From Metarhizobium sp017305935 (lineage in GTDB: Bacteria > Pseudomonadota > Alphaproteobacteria > Rhizobiales > Rhizobiaceae): a DNA stretch of 64,000 nucleotides. Position 1 is the stretch's first letter, and each line of letters opens with the position of its first letter. The notes beneath the pieces are model-generated. The model saw only the letters and a program-made list of their open reading frames with translations. It did not search any database and was not told the DNA's origin. Positions 8,491-16,230 of this stretch are shown here, in pieces. The stretch lies in NCBI RefSeq assembly GCF_029601685.1, contig NZ_JARRIR010000004.1, positions 310,001-374,000 on the forward strand, in the 5' to 3' direction. Both the position numbers and the translations under genes were made by a program.

Positions 8491-9658
8491 TTCTCTCTCC
8501 GCTGAAACGATAATCCCGCCATGCACGGGGGCATAGGGCGGGGTGATAAAACGAGGTCAAAACCAAGCTTCTGTTATCGCTTGGTGATTTCGCTTAAGGC
8601 GATAAATCGTCACCTTTTACTGATAAATCACAACGGGCTTGGCGCATGCCCCGCATTTAACCAGCCTGCCCTATGTCCTCAGGGTGACGATGTGGCTGGC
8701 ACCGCGTTGTGAATAGAGCAGGGCGATATAGGGTGCAGGCCCACCGCCTCGTGCCTTCCTGCACTGCAAGTGTCATGACGGGCCGGCGACCCTTGCCGGT
8801 TTCGTCCACAGCGTCCAAGAAGCATTCCTGCTCCCCGCTGCTTCACCCGTGCCGGCTGGCGGTAAGATCGTGATCCGGTGGCGTTCAGCCTGTGCCTGCG
8901 CTTCCTTCAGCGCCGCCGTCATGATTGGGGTCGGGAATATTGCCAGCGTTCGGAGAGGCGTCCCACTCCTGGTTTATGGCTACACCGCAAGGCCGCGAAC
9001 CGGCGGGGCAGACGGCAATATGAACCAGCTTCCCGAACTTGACAGGAAGGAACGGCCAGGCACAAACCCCAACCTTCTCAGACTGGCTAAAGTCGCCTCG
9101 CCTGCCTTCCCGATAAGACCCCGCTGGCTGATTAACCTCCCAGCAGGGAGCAAGACTAAAGTCGTCCTGCCTCTTTCCTCGTTTGCCCTCGCTATTCAGC
9201 GGGGCGGATGGATGATGCGAGGCGGGGAGATCGGTGCGCACAAAGCCTAGGATTGCCTCAAGCATCCCTCTCCGCATATGAGGCTTGCTTCCCTCCTAAA
9301 GGAGCCGCCTCGCATTTCGTTGAGGCCATAGCCTCGAATTCTTTTGGGCCGATATTCCTCAACCGCGAGCGGGTGGGTACTGCTCGGTTTCGCGCCCCTC
9401 CAGCATCTCAGGGTCTTTCACCTACTCTGCTGGCACGCTCCGATAATCTCAGACCGGCACCTGTCGGAAGCGCGTCGTGCCGGAATTCCCGAAAAGGCTT
9501 CAACACCTGAAGCTTCATGGCTTCTCCTCGCGTGAGGGACCATCTTTTCGAATTGGTCCCGCAGGGATGGCTGAGGGCCTTGTCCCCGCGGGGGTGTGAA
9601 CGCCGCTCCCGGAATTTCCGGTGTTCGAATTCTCTGACGAGAAGGGTCGCTAGCGGCT
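8491..9658. other. Gene-poor prophage segment with only tiny or decayed reading frames
   Basis: No convincing gene of normal length lies here. On the minus strand there are three weak candidates. One is a 36-codon frame at 9408-9518 with a GGAGAAG site, beginning MKLQVLKPFREF; this start resembles small phage proteins that begin MK-x-VLKPF. The second and third are a 49-codon frame at 8773-8922 (MTAALKEAQAQAERHR) and a 39-codon frame at 8657-8776 coupled to it by ATGA. A 131-codon frame at 8885-9277 overlaps them. Reading quality appears to jump between frames, as it would in a decayed gene. Two similar stretches, each with GGCAGG followed by GACTTTAG, occur near 9078-9107 and 9150-9172. This segment could carry the late-gene promoter region. 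Confidence 0.45.
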
Positions 9659-10273
9659 CTACCGCGCGGCCCGCTCCAGAAGCTGCCGGCGGCGTTCGTT
9701 TCGCCATTGGACATGCTCCAGCGTCTGAGCGCGAACACGTTCCTTCTGGCCGGTGACTTCCTCGTCTCGCCAATCAGTGGCGCAACTCTTTGAAGCTACC
9801 GTTATTGACGTGTCTTCTACGGCCATTTGCGTCAGCTCGTCAAAGCCCACTGTCAACCGGACGCGGCACTTTTGGTTGAGATTGTCCGCAATCCGTTGAC
9901 AATGCGCCTGTATTCGACGTTCGAAACTGCTTCGCGAGATGCCGATTTTCTTCAAATAGGCGTCGAGATAGATGCCCTTGCGGGTTTTTATGAAGGCATA
10001 GTCGTAAACGAGCTTGCGGGCGTCCTCGTCCAGGTACTCGTTAATCCAGTCCCAGACGGCGTACATGCGGCTGATCGCGCCTGCAGTCGGGACATGCCTC
10101 GCTTTGGCTCTCTCAGCCCCGTAGGCGTCCATCATGCTCTGAACCACCTCCGACATCGATCCGAGGCGCATACGCGGCCCTAGAGCCGCTGGTGACGATC
10201 TGAGCGTCAATGCCGCCTCGATGATATGGGCGCGAACTTGCTCATAGGTCCATTCCGCGAATGCTACCGTCAT
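9659..10273 (-). CDS. DUF6362-like phage protein
   Basis: A 204-residue soluble protein that starts in an ATGA overlap with the previous gene. Residues about 85-135 (YAFIKTRKGIYLDAYLKKIGISRSSFERRI...) look like a helix-turn-helix of the sigma/antiterminator kind, which matches my memory of the DUF6362 family, common in rhizobial phages next to late genes. It is the last gene of the early leftward operon before the gene-poor segment and the packaging genes, a position that would suit a late-gene activator. That role is inference. Confidence 0.65.
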   Translation of the reverse strand: MTVAFAEWTYEQVRAHIIEAALTLRSSPAALGPRMRLGSMSEVVQSMMDAYGAERAKARHVPTAGAISRMYAVWDWINEYLDEDARKLVYDYAFIKTRKGIYLDAYLKKIGISRSSFERRIQAHCQRIADNLNQKCRVRLTVGFDELTQMAVEDTSITVASKSCATDWRDEEVTGQKERVRAQTLEHVQWRNERRRQLLERAAR

Positions 10274-10698
10274 GCTGCTTCTCCTATCTCGGGCCAGAGG
10301 CCGAACCGCATCGTCAGCGCCACCAGCATTGCATCGCTGGTTGCCACGCCGCTTTTCATGGCACGGGCGCTACGTCGCAGCGCGCCCATGTTGATCGCGT
10401 TGAAATCGTCGACCAGGGAAGGCCGGCGGATCAGCTCGGGATTGCTGATGATAAGCCGGGAGACCGCCTTCAGGACGTCGGCGTAAAGCTCCTTGGCGTT
10501 GTCGGGCGTGCCGGTGACGAGCATAAGCACGAGGCGCAGGTGGTCTTCGCCGTGACGCCGGCCAATCTCGCGGATCGTCGGTTTGCAAAAGCACTGCCGA
10601 GACCTGCGGCTGGTCGGACTGTGAAGCCGCCAGTCGAGCAGAGACACGCCGCATTCGCGGGCGACCTTGTGGATGTTTACGCCTTTCGACAAGGTCAC
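10270..10698 (-). CDS. Hypothetical phage protein
   Basis: A 142-residue protein that starts with GTG at 10698 in a GTGA overlap with the RNase H gene and ends overlapping the DUF6362-like gene. It contains an Arg/Ser-rich N-terminal stretch with two Cys and a helical C-terminal half (TPDNAKELYADVLKAVSRLI). Translational coupling on both sides argues that it is real. No domain was recognised. Confidence 0.65.
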   Translation of the reverse strand: MTLSKGVNIHKVARECGVSLLDWRLHSPTSRRSRQCFCKPTIREIGRRHGEDHLRLVLMLVTGTPDNAKELYADVLKAVSRLIISNPELIRRPSLVDDFNAINMGALRRSARAMKSGVATSDAMLVALTMRFGLWPEIGEAA

Positions 10699-11600
10699 CC
10701 CGCCATGATCGAGCGATATTCGGCATCGAGCGAATCCGCTTCACGCTGGTAATGCCTGACGCCATCGGCGCGGTCGATAACCTGCTGCCTGCCCTGCTCC
10801 GCCAGTTCGTCCGCGCGCTCGTTTCCGGCGATGCCGGCATGGCCCTTGACCCACCGTACAACGATATGCGCGCCGCTCGCGCCGGTAGGGTCTTCTTGCG
10901 CCCCGGTCGCCGCGGCCGAGGTCGTCAACGCCTCGTCGATGGCCTTCCACAGGTCGGCGTTCATGAGGATCCGGTTCTCGGGCTTCGCATCAGGCCCGCC
11001 ACGCTGCCAGCCTTTCGCCTTCCAGCCGTGCCGCCACTCGTTTACGCCCTTCACGCAATACTGGCTGTCGCACCAGATGGTGATCCGCTTCGGCGCCGGC
11101 ACCATACCGAGTTTCGCGGCCTTCTGGATTGCGTTCAAGAGCGCGGTCATTTCCATCTGATTGTTTGTTGCCGCTGGATCGCCGCCGAAGGCATGAGAGA
11201 ATTCGATGCCGTCGATGTACAGCACCCACGCCCAACCGCCGACGCCGGGGTTCGGAACCGCCGCGCCGTCGCAGAAAATGTGAACGCCGGTCTTCACCGC
11301 TTCGGGATCGAACGAGGGGCGGCTTTTCAGTTGGTCGCCCTTCTTCGTTTTCTTCTTCGCCGGGCGGTCCTCTTTCGGCGCCCGATATTCGCGGACGCTC
11401 TTGGATTCGATGGCAGCCTGGATCAGGAGCAGCGTCGGCATCATGTCCGCGCCCTGCGGCGGGAACTTGATCCTGCTGCCGATGAGTTGCTGCGCGAAGA
11501 ACGCCGCCGATCTCGCGGACGGATGACGATCCGGGGCAACGCCGCGCTTCTGGAGATAGTCCCTCAATGGGTAGAGCGATTCCGGGAAAACGAAGGTCAC
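10695..11600 (-). CDS. RNase H type I domain protein with an extra N-terminal region
   Basis: A 301-residue protein. The C-terminal half (about residues 103-290) is an RNase HI domain, which cleaves the RNA strand of RNA-DNA hybrids: the first catalytic Asp in FCDGAAVPNPGVGGWAW, Glu in NNQMEMTAL, Asp in IWCDSQYCVKGVNEW, and the last Asp in GNERADELA, with the KGHAG loop. The first roughly 95 residues are a separate conserved-looking region (VFPESLYPLRDYLQKRG, then a PAKKKTKKGD basic linker). GTG at 11600 forms a GTGA overlap with the upstream stop and has AAGGAG. It probably acts in phage replication primer removal. Host RNase H is shorter and lacks the extra region. Confidence 0.85.
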   Translation of the reverse strand: MTFVFPESLYPLRDYLQKRGVAPDRHPSARSAAFFAQQLIGSRIKFPPQGADMMPTLLLIQAAIESKSVREYRAPKEDRPAKKKTKKGDQLKSRPSFDPEAVKTGVHIFCDGAAVPNPGVGGWAWVLYIDGIEFSHAFGGDPAATNNQMEMTALLNAIQKAAKLGMVPAPKRITIWCDSQYCVKGVNEWRHGWKAKGWQRGGPDAKPENRILMNADLWKAIDEALTTSAAATGAQEDPTGASGAHIVVRWVKGHAGIAGNERADELAEQGRQQVIDRADGVRHYQREADSLDAEYRSIMAG

Positions 11601-12028
11601 GCGCCCAACTCCTTCAGCCAACGAACGATGTCCATTTCCTTTTCGTGGCGCATCCGGTCGTGATCAATTTGCCGCTGCCTCGCCATCAGCATGCCGGTCT
11701 TCCGGGATTCAGAGACCGAGCGCAGAGCCGAAATGTTCGCTTCGGCCAGGTGGCGGCGATGGAAAAGCCGCTCGTGCTCGATGGTGAACTTTTCCTCGTC
11801 GGTCAGTTCGCCCGTCAACCAGCGCTTGGTGTCGGCGATCTGCTTTTTGACGTAGGCGACCCGGTCAAACCCGCCTACACTTTCGTGGTGACGCACATTG
11901 AAGCTCGGCATAGGAACCGCCTTACCGGAAGACAGCGCCATTTGAGCACCGGATCGAATAGCCCCCGGCCCCGCTGCGGCCGCACCGGCGAACAGACCAA
12001 GGAACCCTCTACGCTTTGTGAGCATCAT
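11597..12028 (-). CDS. Phage protein with a Tat-like N-terminus
   Basis: A 143-residue protein. The ATG at 12028 overlaps the upstream stop (ATGA) and has a GGAGAC site. The N-terminus (MMLTKRRGFLGLFAGAAAAG) has twin arginines, a hydrophobic stretch and an Ala-rich end, as in a twin-arginine (Tat) export signal. The rest is charged and helical, with several His and Arg residues (HERLFHRRHLAEANISAL). No catalytic domain was recognised. Export is inferred from the signal only. Confidence 0.62.
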   Translation of the reverse strand: MMLTKRRGFLGLFAGAAAAGPGAIRSGAQMALSSGKAVPMPSFNVRHHESVGGFDRVAYVKKQIADTKRWLTGELTDEEKFTIEHERLFHRRHLAEANISALRSVSESRKTGMLMARQRQIDHDRMRHEKEMDIVRWLKELGA

Positions 12029-12222
12029 TGATCTGTCTCCTTCCCAAGCGCCACGCGCACATGGCAGCCGCAAAGTCCCTTGTCGAAGCAGTCGCCGGCT
12101 GTCTGGTCTGACGGTTCACCGGCGGCCGGGCGCGGGCATGAAGTTTCGCGAATCGTACCCGTCAACAGGCGGATGCGGCGGCGGAGTTGCCAACGGGTTT
12201 TGAGGATGTTGAACAGGATCAT
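12025..12222 (-). CDS. Small Cys-containing phage protein
   Basis: A 65-residue protein coupled on both sides by ATGA overlaps, with a GGGAGGG site before ATG 12222. The first 25 residues are basic (ILKTRWQLRRRIRLL), and the rest has four Cys in a spread arrangement (SCPRP, GDCFDKGLCGCHV) that could bind a metal. The function is unknown; the operon position is the main support. Confidence 0.55.
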   Translation of the reverse strand: MILFNILKTRWQLRRRIRLLTGTIRETSCPRPAAGEPSDQTAGDCFDKGLCGCHVRVALGKETDQ

Positions 12223-12524
12223 GCTGCCCTCCCGCTTTCAACGACGATATCCATGCAAAGCCGGGTGCAGTCGTCGCAGATGAAGATACTCGCCGGGCCA
12301 GCAATCAGCTTTTTCACCTTGTGCAGGCTCGCGCCGCAGAACGAGCAAAAGAGCGTCGGCTGGTCCTTCAGCCGCTTTACCTCAGCTTCGGCCTGATCCG
12401 CGCGCGCGGCTTCTTTCGTGGCTCGGGCCTGCCAGAAGGAAGCGTGTTCCTTCTCGCACTGGTGCATGCGCTGTTCGGCCTCAAACAACGCCCGATAGCT
12501 TTTGAACGACAGACGCCAACTCAT
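12219..12524 (-). CDS. Stand-alone ClpX-type (C4) zinc-finger protein
   Basis: A 101-residue protein with no ATPase domain. Residues 60-91 (FCSFCGASLHKVKKLIAGP then FICDDCTRLCMDI) closely match the N-terminal zinc-binding domain of ClpX, with Cys60, Cys63, Cys83 and Cys86. The chromosome's own ClpX, at 45500-46774, has the same block (YCSFCGKSQHEVRKLIAGP, FICDECVELCMDI). Residues about 10-55 are a charged helix likely to form a coiled coil. In ClpX this domain dimerises and docks adaptors and some substrates, so this protein might modify ClpXP; that is inference. The start at 12524 is set by an ATGA overlap. Confidence 0.8.
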   Translation of the reverse strand: MSWRLSFKSYRALFEAEQRMHQCEKEHASFWQARATKEAARADQAEAEVKRLKDQPTLFCSFCGASLHKVKKLIAGPASIFICDDCTRLCMDIVVESGRAA

Positions 12525-13042
12525 GCCACTTCCTTCCATTCAAGGAAGGACAAAGCGAGCTTGTCGCCGCGGGCGGCTTTCATGGTAGCGACTTCGCCAA
12601 GCATCGCGTCCTCAGGCTGGGCGATGAACAGCGGGGCGAACCGTCCGAGAAGCTGGAAGTCGTCGAGGCCCGAGAACGTGACTTCGAAGATGTGTTCCCG
12701 ATATGCCGCCAGGCACTGAACGGCTTCATCCAGGTCGGAGAACTTCAGCTTCCGGGCGATGGACCGTGTCACCTCATTATTGTCCGGCCATCCGAGGCCA
12801 GAATCCCAGATTGCTTCCGCAATTTTCTCACCGAGCACCCACCTGACCATGGCCTCTACGCCTTGGCGAATTGCAAACCGTTTCGCCTCCGGGCTCAATT
12901 TGTCCAGAACCGGTTCTGCGATGGCCGCAAAGTCCCGCGGCCCCATGTCAGACGGTCGTTTGCCCTTCAGCATCTCAGCGTGGATTGAAGCCGCAACTTT
13001 TGCAGTCAGCTCGACCTCAGCAAGACGTGTGACGTTCTTCAT
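12521..13042 (-). CDS. Hypothetical phage protein
   Basis: A 173-residue soluble, mostly helical protein (ELTAKVAASIHAEMLKGK..., then AYREHIFEVTFSGLDDF). ATG 13042 overlaps the upstream stop and its stop overlaps the zinc-finger gene. No family is recognised; the coupling and codon use support a real gene. Confidence 0.65.
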   Translation of the reverse strand: MKNVTRLAEVELTAKVAASIHAEMLKGKRPSDMGPRDFAAIAEPVLDKLSPEAKRFAIRQGVEAMVRWVLGEKIAEAIWDSGLGWPDNNEVTRSIARKLKFSDLDEAVQCLAAYREHIFEVTFSGLDDFQLLGRFAPLFIAQPEDAMLGEVATMKAARGDKLALSFLEWKEVA

Positions 13043-13467
13043 TTCGAGGATCCTTCGGATTTGAAAATGTGCGGGAGGATCTCGTGGATTTCTTTCAGGG
13101 CCTTGGCGTAGACCCGGCGCCGGACCGGACGGGCCAGACGGTCAACCGCGAAATCGATCTGGTCGTCTGCCGAATGCCCGATCGCGAAAAATCGGTCTCT
13201 GAGGATGACGGCGTCGGCATTGGATTCGAGCGCAGCCACGATGCGATCACGGCTGAAGCGGAGACCACCGTCGGCGAGGTATGTCTTGGGCCTGACGGCT
13301 TCGACCATGTGAATGCTGAAGATGTCGGTCGCTCGAGCGTTATCCCAGCCCCCGCCCCGCGATACGAACCTCTCCAGCCATTCGCCCATGTCCGATCCTG
13401 GAAAGAAATACGACCCGTAGAAGGCAATCACCCACTGGCCGGGCTTGATGTCGATGAAGGGCGTCAT
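13039..13467 (-). CDS. Hypothetical phage protein
   Basis: A 142-residue protein beginning MTPFIDIKPGQWVIAFYGS. It has an aromatic, beta-rich N-terminal half and a basic C-terminal half (RVYAKALKEIHEIL). It is joined to both neighbours by ATGA overlaps within the early operon. No domain was recognised. Confidence 0.63.
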   Translation of the reverse strand: MTPFIDIKPGQWVIAFYGSYFFPGSDMGEWLERFVSRGGGWDNARATDIFSIHMVEAVRPKTYLADGGLRFSRDRIVAALESNADAVILRDRFFAIGHSADDQIDFAVDRLARPVRRRVYAKALKEIHEILPHIFKSEGSSK

Positions 13468-13976
13468 AGCTGCCCCCGATGCGCATGCGCGCGTTCCATG
13501 CAGAGATAAAGCTCTGACTTCGGGGGAAATGGCGGGTGATCGTCGGCGGATGCCATTTCAGCATATGGCAGCAGGAAATCCGGCCACGGGGGCATTTCCT
13601 GATACTTAGTTCTGGTCTCCATGCCCATCGGAGACAAAGGCTCGTGCTTTTCTTCCGGCACAAGATGCCAAAGACGGAAACGAAGAACGTCGTGGAACTC
13701 TCGCGGCCATAGCAGGATAGGATCGCGGCCACGAAACAATGTGTCGAATATTTCGGCCCGGTCTGGGGCGTTAAGGTGCAAGTCTCTGAAAAGAGCACCA
13801 GCGGCTCTGGCCTTTTTCGTTCTGTAGTCGATAAACCCTGTCTTCGGCGAAACGGAGAGAAAGCTGTCCCAACCGTGAACCCGTGCTTGGAAGAACTCGT
13901 AGAACGCCCACGCGTCATCCTCGCTCTTGATCATCGTTCTTTCCCGGAGCGTGAAACCTCGAACAGTGACGGTCAT
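13464..13976 (-). CDS. Hypothetical phage protein
   Basis: A 170-residue protein with many aromatic residues (DDAWAFYEFFQARVHGWDSF; HDVLRFRLWHLVPEEKHEP) and a Pro-rich C-terminal third. ATG 13976 is set by an ATGA overlap. Nothing in the sequence indicates an enzyme family. Confidence 0.63.
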   Translation of the reverse strand: MTVTVRGFTLRERTMIKSEDDAWAFYEFFQARVHGWDSFLSVSPKTGFIDYRTKKARAAGALFRDLHLNAPDRAEIFDTLFRGRDPILLWPREFHDVLRFRLWHLVPEEKHEPLSPMGMETRTKYQEMPPWPDFLLPYAEMASADDHPPFPPKSELYLCMERAHAHRGQL

Positions 13977-14251
13977 GCTGCACCTTTGGGATTGTTGCCG
14001 GCTGGCGAGGCAGAAATCGATTGCCGCCGAATTTCAAATTCCACGGCCGCCCTGAAGCTTCGAAGCTGCGAGTGGATCTCCGGCTCGGCGAACCCGAGAT
14101 CGGCCAAGCCTGCGCAAAGCCGGTTCAGTTCCGTCTTCCAATAAGCCTGCTGTTCCTTACCGGCCCTCCGCATCAGCACTTCCGCCACACGACGGACCTT
14201 GCCGACGCGGCGGTTCAGCGGAAACGGGATCATCTGGCATGTGTCGGTCAT
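13973..14251 (-). CDS. DUF6074-like small phage protein
   Basis: A 92-residue basic protein that begins MTDTCQMIPFPLNRRVGKVR. A start of this kind (C-Q-I/M-I-P-F-P-L-N-R-R) followed by a YW..EL...AGL helix is the pattern I associate with DUF6074, small proteins common in rhizobial genomes and prophages. The function is unknown. It is ATGA-coupled to both neighbours. Confidence 0.7.
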   Translation of the reverse strand: MTDTCQMIPFPLNRRVGKVRRVAEVLMRRAGKEQQAYWKTELNRLCAGLADLGFAEPEIHSQLRSFRAAVEFEIRRQSISASPAGNNPKGAA

Positions 14252-15132
14252 GATGCCCTCCGTTCGGATTCGCGCGCGCGCGCAGCGTCATACTCCAAGG
14301 TTTCATGGGCTCCGCCCAAACCCGCAAGGAGCGTTGCCCCTTGACCCGGTGCGCCGGCTTCGCCAGCGCCGTAACCATCCGGCACGGGGATCCGGTCGGG
14401 CACCGTCGGCGAAAACGGAATCGCTGTACCCGTGATTTGCTCTTGAGGATGGAGGGTCGAAGAGACGTCGGCGCCATTGTTTGGCGTAGAGATTTCGGCT
14501 GGGTTATATTCAATAAGTATGTCTGTAGCCCCACTTCCGGTCTCAGCCGGTTTGAATGCGGAAGTGGGACTTCCGGTCTTAACCGCCGTTGCGGTCAGAA
14601 TTTGCCATTCGTCGAAGTCGCCGAGAGCGGGGATTTCGCTGGAAACAAGGACGTCCATTGGCGCGTAACGGCGACGGCGTTCATTGCCTCTTGCCCGCCC
14701 CCGGCCTTGTGCAGCTTTTGAGAGGTTCGAAGCGGCCTCGCCAGACGGAGCATCGGCCTGGGCTTCTGCCGCCAGCATGTCCTTGGCCCAATCGACCGAC
14801 AGGTAATAGACTTTGCAGTTGCGGAAGTTCTTCCGCGGCGAAAGGGCGCGAATCCGTTCCTGCCGAGTTTTGGGCAAGTCGACGAACTTCGCAGGGAAGA
14901 GGGCCCCCATTTCCGCCAGATAGGCGATCAGGTCGTGAATGTTGCGGACGGAGCAGCCGCAAATCTTGGCGAGTTCCGACTGGCTGGACCAGCAAAACCG
15001 TGAAGACTGGTTTGCGGAGTGGACGAGATACCCCAGCAGGTCGCGGTGCATCTTGTGCTGTCGAAGTTTCGGGCACGCGTACATGCCGGCACGGAAGACA
15101 TTCTTCCAGTTTGGTTGCGGGGCGGAGGTCAT
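14248..15132 (-). CDS. Phage replication-type winged-helix protein
   Basis: A 294-residue protein. Residues about 25-75 (HRDLLGYLVHSANQSSRFCWSSQSELAK, then CSVRNIHDLIAYLAEMG) are a winged helix-turn-helix of the kind found in phage replication initiators and DnaD/HTH_36-like proteins. The C-terminal part is low-complexity, rich in Pro, Thr, Gly and Ala, which often acts as a flexible tail. I chose ATG 15132 (MTSAPQPNWKNVF) because it has a GGAGG site and an ATGA overlap with the Cro-like gene. It is the second gene of the early leftward operon, where lambda-like phages place replication genes. Confidence 0.7.
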   Translation of the reverse strand: MTSAPQPNWKNVFRAGMYACPKLRQHKMHRDLLGYLVHSANQSSRFCWSSQSELAKICGCSVRNIHDLIAYLAEMGALFPAKFVDLPKTRQERIRALSPRKNFRNCKVYYLSVDWAKDMLAAEAQADAPSGEAASNLSKAAQGRGRARGNERRRRYAPMDVLVSSEIPALGDFDEWQILTATAVKTGSPTSAFKPAETGSGATDILIEYNPAEISTPNNGADVSSTLHPQEQITGTAIPFSPTVPDRIPVPDGYGAGEAGAPGQGATLLAGLGGAHETLEYDAARARESERRAS

Positions 15133-15401
15133 TCGGCGACCTCCGGGCGTTGATAACCGATTTCGGCCATCCACTTCATGAGACCCAAGGGCAACTGTTT
15201 ACCCTCCGGCCAGTTGTCGGCGCACCACCGCATGACCTGGTCAAAGGTTCGCGCGGTGAAGCTGTTCTCAGGGTTAGCGAGCCGACTGAAAAAGTTCGGG
15301 TCGCTTTTGGCTCGGCGGGCAACCGTCGAGACGGCGCAGTCGCTCGCAGAAGCGAACGCGGCGGCGGTTTCAAGGAGGATTTTGCGGAGTTCGTTTTCCA
15401 T
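15129..15401 (-). CDS. Cro-like regulator (second repressor of the switch)
   Basis: A 90-residue protein, divergent from the CI-like gene. Residues about 10-50 (ETAAAFASASDCAVSTVARRAKSD, then FFSRLANP) form a helix-turn-helix-like segment. Start ATG 15401 has no clear ribosome-binding site, but a promoter with TTGTAA/TATCAT would begin transcription only a few bases upstream, giving a nearly leaderless message, as is common for Cro/CI genes. It heads the early leftward operon. Its own promoter overlaps the perfect operator at 15417-15430. Confidence 0.72.
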   Translation of the reverse strand: MENELRKILLETAAAFASASDCAVSTVARRAKSDPNFFSRLANPENSFTARTFDQVMRWCADNWPEGKQLPLGLMKWMAEIGYQRPEVAE

Positions 15402-15411
15402 GACGACGACA

Positions 15412-15439
15412 ATGATATGGATTAATCCATTTTTTACAA
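15412..15439 (-). promoter_or_regulatory. Leftward early promoter overlapping an operator
   Basis: On the minus strand TTGTAA (15439-15434) and TATCAT (15417-15412) are separated by 16 bases, a good sigma-70-type match. The 14-bp perfect palindrome ATGGATTAATCCAT at 15417-15430 fills the spacer, so a bound repressor would block polymerase. Confidence 0.6.
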
Positions 15440-15496
15440 GCGCATTGTATGGATAATTCACATTGGCCCACACACGAAAAATATGGATACTGCCAC
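15417..15496. promoter_or_regulatory. Left operator group of the phage switch (three sites)
   Basis: Site 1 at 15417-15430 is the perfect palindrome ATGGAT-TA-ATCCAT. Site 2 begins at 15449 (ATGGATAATTCACA) and site 3 at 15483 (ATGGATACTGCCAC); in both the left arm ATGGAT is intact and the right arm degenerate. Starts are 32 and 34 bases apart, about three DNA turns, as expected for cooperative repressor binding. All lie between the divergent Cro-like and CI-like genes. Confidence 0.65.
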
Positions 15497-15498
15497 GC

Positions 15499-16230
15499 AT
15501 GGACAATATTCTCGCCGACCGAATTCAGGAGCGCCTCAAGGCTCTCAACATGAACGTGACCCAGGCCGCCGTTAGATCGGGCTTAGGCAAAACTGCCGTT
15601 CGCGACATCATTGCAGGCAAATCGAAAAGCCCCACTGTGGCTACACTTGCCAGCTTGGCCGAAACGCTTCAATGCACAGTGTCCTATTTACTTGGCGATG
15701 CGAACCACCCTCTAGCGTTTCGACCGAGCGAAAATGAGATCCTCGACATCAGATTATCTGACATTACTAGCATTCTTAAAGTTGGGGTCTTTCAGAAACC
15801 TGCTAATGAACTGATTTCATACGGAAAAAACCTTCTCTACGGCCATCCAATCGCACCTGATCATTCTGTCGATTTGTACGAAATTGGCGATGACAGCATG
15901 AATGACGCAGGGTTTCTTAGAGGTGACGTGATTACAACTGCGATGCCGTACAACATCAAAGACTTCCAGGCCTACAAGAACCGATATGTCGTAGTTACCC
16001 GCATCGTTTCACCTCACGATCTTCATGAAACATCTTTGCGGGAGGTTGTGCTCGGTGAAGATGGGTTCATGTTGACGACCCGCCCTAAGAGCGGCAGCCC
16101 TGACATTATCGACCTTGAATTTGCCAGCCGATTTGAGAATGACCCTGCCGCGTACGTCGTTGCCCCCGGCGAAGTGATAGTCATCGAGGGATTTGTCATC
16201 AGAGTTGTCCGAGACATTCCATCGCTATGA
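15499..16230 (+). CDS. CI-like phage repressor (XRE HTH plus S24-like domain)
   Basis: A 243-residue protein. Residues about 5-65 are an XRE helix-turn-helix (RLKALNMNVTQAAVRSGLG, then VRDIIAGKSKSPTVATLASLA). Residues about 120-243 resemble the LexA/S24 domain, with 'EIGDDSMNDAGFLRGDVI' holding the position of the catalytic Ser. The Lys of the Ser-Lys pair does not appear: the aligned segment reads SLREV where LexA has VKRL, and no Ala-Gly cleavage site is evident. ATG 15499 is chosen over an upstream frame extension because it fits a leaderless message from the TATGGAT box 10 bases upstream. It should maintain lysogeny. Confidence 0.87.
   Translation: MDNILADRIQERLKALNMNVTQAAVRSGLGKTAVRDIIAGKSKSPTVATLASLAETLQCTVSYLLGDANHPLAFRPSENEILDIRLSDITSILKVGVFQKPANELISYGKNLLYGHPIAPDHSVDLYEIGDDSMNDAGFLRGDVITTAMPYNIKDFQAYKNRYVVVTRIVSPHDLHETSLREVVLGEDGFMLTTRPKSGSPDIIDLEFASRFENDPAAYVVAPGEVIVIEGFVIRVVRDIPSL

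Noticed and set aside
9519..9658. Possible tRNA or attachment remnant (TGTTCGAATTCTC resembles a T-arm)
   Set aside because: No matching acceptor or anticodon arm can be built around it.
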